Origin: Kiritimatiellota bacterium | GTDB taxonomy: Bacteria; Verrucomicrobiota; Kiritimatiellia; JAAZAB01 | DNA length: 10,000 nucleotides | Reading direction: 5' to 3' | Assembly: GCA_008636095.1 (NCBI GenBank) | Contig: VSJD01000142.1 | Coordinates: forward strand, 1 to 10,000 | Shown here: positions 1 to 4,122 of the stretch, in pieces | Position numbering within the stretch: position 1 is the stretch's first letter | How the letters are laid out: each line of letters opens with the position of its first letter | The notes under the pieces: model-generated | Told to the model about the DNA's origin: nothing | The model's input: the letters and a program-made list of their open reading frames with translations, nothing else | The model's database searches: none | Made by a program: the position numbers and the translations under genes

Positions 1-1283
1 TGAATGACCTCATTGGCCAGGGTCAAATAGGCGACGGCCTGTTCGTCCACGCCATCATTAAAATAATCGGCATAGGAAGTGAATGCCTTGCCGAGTCCAT
101 GGTGCCGGTAGAGCATGCTGGTGATGCCGTCGAACCGGAAGCCGTCAAAGCGATACTCATCCAGCCAGAACCGGCAATTGGAAAGCAGGAAGTGCAGTAC
201 CTGGGGTTTGCCGTAGTCGAAACAGCGTGAATCCCAAAGTTCGTGCACGCCGCGCGGACCTTCGTGAAAGAATTGGAAGAGCGTGCCGTCGAACCGGCTC
301 AAGCCCTCCACCTCGTTGCGCGCCGCGTGGGAATGAATCAAATCCATGATGACCGCGAGTCCTGCCGCGTGGGCCGTATCCACGAGGTCTTTCAATTCCT
401 CCGGCGTGCCGAAGCGGGACGAAGCGGCAAAATAATTGGTCACATGGTAGCCGAACGAGCCGTAATAGGGATGTTCCTGAACGGCCATGAGCTGGATCGT
501 GTTGTAGCCCGCCGCCACGATGCGGGGCAGAATTTTTTCCTTGAACTCCCGATACGTCCCGACTTTACCATCTTCCTGGGCCATGCCGACGTGTGCCTCG
601 TAAATCAGCGGAGCGGTGTGCGGCCGCCGGAACGTGTGCCGCCAGGGGTAAGGCTCGGCCGGCGCCCAGACCTGGGCGTTGAAAATCTTGGTGTGTTCGT
701 CCTGGACCACGCGCCGAGCATAGGTCGGCAGGCGGTCGCCACTCCCGCCATGCCAGTGCATTCGCAGGCGATAGAGGTCGCCGTGCTTTAGAGTCCCCGT
801 CTTTGCCAAGGCTTCCGTCTTCGCCAAGGCTTCGCCGGACAAGTCGCCGGACGAGGTGGCGGGCAGGCCCGCCTGCGCCGGGCCTCCTACGGGTAAACGC
901 AGTTCCCATACGCCTTCATCGTTCAAGCGGCGCAGGGCCAGGGCCGGGTCCTCGCGCCACTGCGAGAATGCGCCGATCAGTGTGATGGCCGTAGCGTTGG
1001 GCGCCCACTCGCGCAGAACCCATCCGTCTTTCTGTAAATGCAGGCCAAAATACTCATGGCCGGCGGCGAAATCGTCTAATGAAATTTTCCCGCCCGTCAG
1101 GTGCGTCTCCATTTCCTTAGTCAACTGAGCCCGCCGCGCGATCGAATGTGCATAGGGCGCCAGGTAGGGATCGTCCTGAACCAAGCGGACACCGGACGCC
1201 GGACACCGGACGGCGGACGACGGACGACGGACAGCGGAGAACGGCTTATCTTTCCGTGTGTGGCGTTTTGGAGTTGTGGTCAT
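1..1283 (-). CDS. glgB: 1,4-alpha-glucan branching enzyme, GH13_8 (eukaryote-like) type, 3' part outside window
   Basis: This enzyme would cut alpha-1,4 glucan chains and reattach them by alpha-1,6 bonds to branch glycogen. I translated it from the minus strand: 427 open codons from ATG at 1283 to the window edge, with an in-frame TAA upstream of the ATG. A CBM48-like N-terminal domain spans about residues 78-215 (YFGLHLQKDGW, REWAPNA, LIGAFSQW). The GH13 barrel follows: YEAHVGMA 228-235, VIMDLIHSHA 311-320, DSRCFDYGK 351-359 and DGFRFDGITSMLY 380-392, where D385 is the expected nucleophile. The acid/base Glu would lie beyond the edge. These motifs match the GH13_8 subfamily of plant, animal and some bacterial enzymes, not E. 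coli GlgB. Residues 17-33 are encoded by a heptamer array and residues 134-163 by an in-frame repeat-like insertion. No Shine-Dalgarno sequence is visible at 1283, and TTG at 1184 (just before VQDDPYL) is a possible alternative start. The gene lies downstream of glgA. Confidence 0.94.
   Translation of the reverse strand, partial: MTTTPKRHTRKDKPFSAVRRPSSAVRCPASGVRLVQDDPYLAPYAHSIARRAQLTKEMETHLTGGKISLDDFAAGHEYFGLHLQKDGWVLREWAPNATAITLIGAFSQWREDPALALRRLNDEGVWELRLPVGGPAQAGLPATSSGDLSGEALAKTEALAKTGTLKHGDLYRLRMHWHGGSGDRLPTYARRVVQDEHTKIFNAQVWAPAEPYPWRHTFRRPHTAPLIYEAHVGMAQEDGKVGTYREFKEKILPRIVAAGYNTIQLMAVQEHPYYGSFGYHVTNYFAASSRFGTPEELKDLVDTAHAAGLAVIMDLIHSHAARNEVEGLSRFDGTLFQFFHEGPRGVHELWDSRCFDYGKPQVLHFLLSNCRFWLDEYRFDGFRFDGITSMLYRHHGLGKAFTSYADYFNDGVDEQAVAYLTLANEVI
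795..884 (-). repeat. In-frame repeat-like insertion inside glgB (residues about 134-163)
   Basis: Between the CBM48 strand WELRLPVG and the conserved LKHGDLYRLRMHW segment there are about 30 low-complexity residues (Gly, Pro, Ala, Thr, Ser, Lys) that branching enzymes of this family normally lack. The DNA contains an 18-bp tandem duplication (799-816 and 817-834, two mismatches) encoding EALAKT twice. It also has overlapping inverted repeats: ggcgggc/gcccgcc at 858-873 with a 2-nt spacer, and gcaggc/gcctgc at 863-876. Read on the plus strand, the tandem gives FAKAS twice. I recall similar FAKAT/FAKAS-reading repeats from metagenomic Omnitrophota and Patescibacteria genomes, but have not checked this. 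The boundaries are approximate. Confidence 0.7.
1187..1235. repeat. Heptamer tandem array, 7 copies, within the predicted glgB N-terminus
   Basis: GGAC recurs at exactly 7-nt steps (1187, 1194, 1201, 1208, 1215, 1222, 1229), giving seven GGACNNC units. On the minus strand the units read GTCCGNN and would encode glgB residues about 17-33 (rich in Val, Arg, Pro, Ser). These residues precede the first conserved block, VQDDPYLAPYAHSI. Seven is not a multiple of three, so gain or loss of one unit would shift the frame between the ATG at 1283 and the enzyme. Confidence 0.9.
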
Positions 1284-1357
1284 AGTTTAATATCTATGAA
1301 TTTCAATGTTTGTAACCGTGCCCGTGAGGGCGTGGATTCTTCCGGCCTTCTTCCCCG

Positions 1358-1413
1358 GTCCGTCGTCTGGCGTCTGGTGTCTGTCGTCGGTCTTCCAGCG
1401 TCCGTCTTCCGTC
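1358..1413. repeat. Heptamer tandem array, 8 degenerate copies, glgA-glgB gap
   Basis: Eight consecutive 7-nt units of consensus GTCYGKC run from 1358 to 1413 and abut the glgA stop codon (1416-1418). They are in inverted orientation to the 1187-1235 array: this one reads GTCYG on the plus strand and that one on the minus strand. The two arrays therefore flank the glgA-glgB junction as imperfect inverted repeats. No terminator-like poly-T follows. Confidence 0.85.
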
Positions 1414-1415
1414 CG

Positions 1416-2927
1416 TCAGCCCTTGATCAGCGGGCGATCCAGCATGGTTTCGTAAAGCTGGAGATAACCCCTGGCCGTGACGGCATGTGTGAAGCGTTCG
1501 GCGCTGTCGCGCATAATCCGGCCGATCTGCCGCGTGCGCACGTCCTCCGGCTGGCGGAAAAATGCCATGGCCTGATCCAAGCCCCAGCTTAAGGCCCGGC
1601 TGTCGTAATCTTGGAACAGAAACCCGTTACCAGTGTTGCGCTCAATATCCAGCGGCGTAATCGTGTCGTGAATGCCGCCCGTGTCGTGTGCCACCGGCAG
1701 GCTTCCGTATTTACAACTGATCATCTGTGGCAAACCGCAGGGCTCGAACCGGGACGGCATAAGCACGAAATCGGAGGCTGCGTAGGCCAGGCGCGACAAG
1801 CTTTCGCTGAAGTTGCAGATCGCCACACGCGCCTGCAGGCCGTGCCGGCGGGCGATGTCGTGGAAATGGGCCTGGAAAGAGCCGTTAGCCACAAAAACAA
1901 TCTGCAGGCCCTCGCGCCGGTACTTATCCGCCATCGCATAAAGTATGTCGGCTAACAGTTGGCAGCCTTTCTGGAGCGGGTCCAGCCGAGACGGCCAGAA
2001 GAAGAGCGGCGCACTATCGGCGCGCGTCAGTCCCACCTGCTTTTGGAGCGCGCGCTTGGCTTTGAGCTTGCCGCGCAAACAATCTTCCGCGCCGTAGTGG
2101 CAGGGCAGGGCGGGATCGGTCGCGGGGTCATAGGAGGGATTGGGCGCATTAAGAATGCCCGCGGCACAACCGGCGGTGCGTTTGTTGGCCAGCTCACGGC
2201 GCAGGGTGCCATCCACGAAATTGAACCGGTCCTCGGTCAGTTCGTTCAGGAAAGTGGGGCTCACGGTATTGATGAAGTGTGCGGCGAAAATGCCGCTGAT
2301 CAAAAAGTCCACCGGATTATGATTGCGACTCTCCTCGTAGGTGTGCGGCATCCACTGGTAATACAGGGAACGCCAGAACTCGGCGGCGTCAATACCGCTG
2401 TCCTCAATGTGGGCCAGGGTGGTTTTCAGGGAGTGGATATTATGCACAGTGAAGAGGCAGGGAATCTTCAGGCGCCGGGCCAAAGCCGGGATGAGCCCCG
2501 TCATCCAGTCGTTGCAGTGGATCAAGTCCGGCTGGACGCGCGGGATGATATTGTTAATCACCTCCCGCTGGAAAGCCAGGGCCAGCCGGGGGTTTTCCTC
2601 CTCGTGCGGGTTATAGACGTTGGCGCGATAATAAAAAATACGGTCTTCAGCCAGGTGAATGCGCTCATCCGGCAGTTTGGCCTTGTAGGCGCGCAGTTCG
2701 TCACTGATCAGGTTGCCGATGTTGAAATTAAACATCTGGCGGTAGTGCGGCAGGGCCACGTGGATGTCGGCGCCAGCCTCGAACAGGGCGCTGACCAGTG
2801 CTGCGGAAACGTCGGCCAGTCCACCCGCCTTGGCCACGAGGTAGTTGGCCATGTTACCCATGCCGTGCGGGAGATAAGTGATCTCCGGCGTGACAATCAG
2901 AATGCGTGGGTTGTGTTTGCCGGCCAC
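1416..2927 (-). CDS. glgA: Glycogen synthase (GT5)
   Basis: It transfers glucose from a nucleotide sugar, normally ADP-glucose in bacteria, to the end of a growing alpha-1,4 glucan in the cytoplasm. The 503 residues are close to the usual GT5 length. Visible motifs are KAGGLADV (33-40, the sugar-nucleotide loop), DLIHCNDWMTGL (134-145), HNIHS (162-166), NTVSPTFLNE (220-229), SRLDPLQKG (313-321) and SRFEPCGLPQM (392-402), followed by YGSLPVAHDTGGIHDTI (407-423). The FEPCG segment carries the conserved Glu of the retaining GT-B fold. The start is GTG at 2927, preceded by AGAGGA at 2936-2941. The usual GILNGID segment reads GILNAPNPSYDP (257-268), so the Asp is absent, which may be a clade variant. 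The gene lies 590 nt downstream of the membrane-protein gene and 132 nt upstream of glgB. Confidence 0.96.
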   Translation of the reverse strand: MAGKHNPRILIVTPEITYLPHGMGNMANYLVAKAGGLADVSAALVSALFEAGADIHVALPHYRQMFNFNIGNLISDELRAYKAKLPDERIHLAEDRIFYYRANVYNPHEEENPRLALAFQREVINNIIPRVQPDLIHCNDWMTGLIPALARRLKIPCLFTVHNIHSLKTTLAHIEDSGIDAAEFWRSLYYQWMPHTYEESRNHNPVDFLISGIFAAHFINTVSPTFLNELTEDRFNFVDGTLRRELANKRTAGCAAGILNAPNPSYDPATDPALPCHYGAEDCLRGKLKAKRALQKQVGLTRADSAPLFFWPSRLDPLQKGCQLLADILYAMADKYRREGLQIVFVANGSFQAHFHDIARRHGLQARVAICNFSESLSRLAYAASDFVLMPSRFEPCGLPQMISCKYGSLPVAHDTGGIHDTITPLDIERNTGNGFLFQDYDSRALSWGLDQAMAFFRQPEDVRTRQIGRIMRDSAERFTHAVTARGYLQLYETMLDRPLIKG

Positions 2928-2935
2928 GGCTAAGT

Positions 2936-2941
2936 TCCTCT
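2936..2941 (-). promoter_or_regulatory. Ribosome binding site fixing the GTG start of glgA
   Basis: The minus strand reads AGAGGA, 8 nt upstream of GTG at 2927. This supports the non-ATG start, which also places the N-terminus (PRILIVTPEI) where GT5 enzymes begin. Confidence 0.7.
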
Positions 2942-2979
2942 TTTGTAACTGTTCAGGTTATTGGATTCAGCGGTTCACC

Positions 2980-3075
2980 CTTCTTCGCCAAGAAGCCCTG
3001 TGGCTTGCCACAGGGAGGAATGGCGTTTCCGGTTTCGCAGGGTTCCGCAAAGATGCCCCGCGGCTTGCCGCGGGG
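2980..3075. repeat. Hairpin cluster with twin CTTG-loop stems
   Basis: Three perfect hairpins occur here: cttctt/aagaag (2980-2995, loop cgcc), ccctgtgg/ccacaggg (2996-3015, loop cttg) and ccccgcgg/ccgcgggg (3056-3075, loop cttg). The second and third share stem length and loop. They differ at two base pairs, both changed on both arms (T-A to C-G). The cluster lies in the leader side of glgA. No T-run follows on either strand, so a REP-like element or processed RNA structure is more likely than a simple terminator. Confidence 0.8.
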
Positions 3076-3163
3076 TGCTTCACTGTTCAACGGTTGCCAA
3101 TTTTTATGGTCCTTCACAAAATTTAGTGTGTTTTTTCATTGTCTAAGGCGGTTGTCGTCAAGA

Positions 3164-3331
3164 GCAGTGCGAATTTCGTTTGAAAAGGCCGCGGCGATTT
3201 CGACTCATCAGTGCCGTTCCCGCGCTTGCGCATACACGGGTATAGCGCTACGCGCGGCGCCGGCACATCTGAGCCAAACTTGCCTTGCTTTTCAAACCCT
3301 CGCCATGCTCGGGGGTCGAAATTCGCCCTGC
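3164..3331. repeat. 168-bp imperfect palindromic element
   Basis: The outer arms are 3164-3178 and 3317-3331 (14 of 15 pairs). The next arms are gtttgaaaag (3178-3187) and cttttcaaac (3288-3297), a perfect 10-bp match. The right arm carries about 19 extra nt at 3298-3316. Further in, 3193-3207 pairs partly with the segment near 3270-3284. A central stem runs from gtgccg at 3211 to cggcac at 3266, including ccgcgc and gcgc/atac pairs around a short loop near 3235-3238. No transposase is present. It could be a non-autonomous mobile or REP-like element, or a structured RNA. Confidence 0.7.
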
Positions 3332-3517
3332 GGTGCCATGCTGCCCATTCCCCTGTTCGTATCGGGATTGATACAGGCCACATTACCACCGCGAGAATGG
3401 CTGCTACCAGCCTTCGCTGCCTTTCCTAAGCCTTAATCCTTCTATATTTCAACGTGTGCCTCCAGTTTCAGCGCGAAGCGACGTAAACTGCGAGGCATTG
3501 TTATCCTCTTTCATCCT

Positions 3518-3856
3518 TTAACGGTCAGTGTCTTGTTCTGGTGTGGCGACCAGAGTCAGAACATATTTTCCAAACCGTTTGCCAATCATCATCTTGAACG
3601 CCAACACCGGACTGATTGCGGAACTGATAGCAAAGACTGCAAATAGTCCTAGTTTAAAATGAGCCTCTATGGTTTTTCCGATTGAAAGTGGCGCATGGCA
3701 CCAAACAAACGCTACATAGAACAGACCGACTAAAATCAGACCGACAGCGAAATAGAAAAGCGAGGCGATTCCGATTGTTCGCCACAGAAGGGACCAGACA
3801 AGATGAATCAGAGTCCCTGTAGTGGGTGATTGAATGTCTGTGTATTCCTTCATCAT
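3518..3856 (-). CDS. Small hypothetical membrane protein
   Basis: I do not recognise this 112-residue protein. A hydrophobic segment at about 28-52 (IASLFYFAVGLILVGLFYVA) follows an amphipathic stretch at 15-26, and a second hydrophobic segment spans about 68-90 (LGLFAVFAISSAISPVLAF). This suggests two membrane passes with short polar ends. There are tandem ATGs at 3856 and 3853 with only a weak AGAGAA upstream. The gene and its upstream 100 nt are clearly more AT-rich than the glg genes on either side, which hints at separate acquisition. Nothing ties it to glycogen metabolism except position. Confidence 0.55.
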   Translation of the reverse strand: MMKEYTDIQSPTTGTLIHLVWSLLWRTIGIASLFYFAVGLILVGLFYVAFVWCHAPLSIGKTIEAHFKLGLFAVFAISSAISPVLAFKMMIGKRFGKYVLTLVATPEQDTDR

Positions 3857-3976
3857 TTCTCTGGGATAACAGTCCTTAGATCGTGTCTACGTCAATAAAT
3901 AATACCACGGAAAATACGGAAGAACCATATTATCCAATCTTGTTGTCATTTCACAAACCTGTCGAACCTCCTAACC

Positions 3977-4005
3977 GTGAACAGGTGAACCGCTGAACTG
4001 TGAAC
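3977..4005. repeat. Short tandem array of STGAAC units, 4 copies
   Basis: GTGAAC or CTGAAC occurs at 3977, 3985, 3993 and 4000, with steps of 8, 8 and 7 nt. It lies in the gap between glgP and the membrane-protein gene, next to two other arrays. Similar GTTCA-containing motifs (gttcaggtt, cggttcacc) appear near 2951-2979. Confidence 0.7.
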
Positions 4006-4029
4006 CAGCGTAGTTACCCTAATCTTTCA

Positions 4030-4064
4030 TTCGACGTTGGGCGTTCGATGTTCGATGTTGGACG
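4030..4064. repeat. Heptamer tandem array TTSGAYG, 5 copies
   Basis: Five consecutive 7-nt units (ttcgacg, ttgggcg, ttcgatg, ttcgatg, ttggacg) start at 4030, 4037, 4044, 4051 and 4058. It lies just downstream of the glgP stop codon, 12 nt from the 4076-4109 array, and has a different motif from that array. Confidence 0.85.
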
Positions 4065-4075
4065 TTTTCTTCGCT

Positions 4076-4109
4076 TTCTGTCGTCCGCCGTCCGTCATCT
4101 GTCGTCTAG
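4076..4109. repeat. Heptamer tandem array GTCYGYC, about 5 copies
   Basis: The units ttctgtc, gtccgcc, gtccgtc and atctgtc plus a partial gtctag run at 7-nt steps from 4076. The motif matches the arrays at 1187-1235 (reverse) and 1358-1413 (same strand). It ends 13 nt from the glgP stop codon, as the 1358-1413 array ends next to the glgA stop. Confidence 0.8.
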
Positions 4110-4122
4110 TTTTGTCCTCCGC

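Larger units (their letters stand above)
2942..3517. other. Long gene-free gap upstream of glgA, rich in inverted repeats
   Basis: I see no convincing gene here; the short open frames on both strands lack family motifs and good start signals. It holds three adjacent hairpins (2980-3075), a 168-bp imperfect palindrome (3164-3331) and a small hairpin (gtatc/gatac, 3359-3374). The minus-strand part from about 3160 to 3100 is AT-rich and could carry a glgA promoter, but no pair of boxes with acceptable spacing was found. The stretch 3375-3517 shows nothing I can name. Confidence 0.6.

Noticed and set aside
1959..2933. Long plus-strand open frame (324 codons) opposite glgA
   Set aside because: It is the antisense shadow of glgA, has no family motifs, and the minus frame carries all GT5 signatures.
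3123..3389. 88-codon minus-strand open frame in the glgA upstream gap
   Set aside because: It lies across the 168-bp palindrome, has no Shine-Dalgarno sequence or recognisable domain, and its product is explained by the repeat.
3865..3900. Promoter for the membrane-protein gene (TTGACG, 18 nt, TGTTAT on the minus strand)
   Set aside because: The start point would fall almost on the ATG at 3856, leaving no leader, and the -10 box is poor.
1187..4109. CRISPR array
   Set aside because: Repeat units are 7-8 nt and contiguous, with no spacers and no cas genes nearby.
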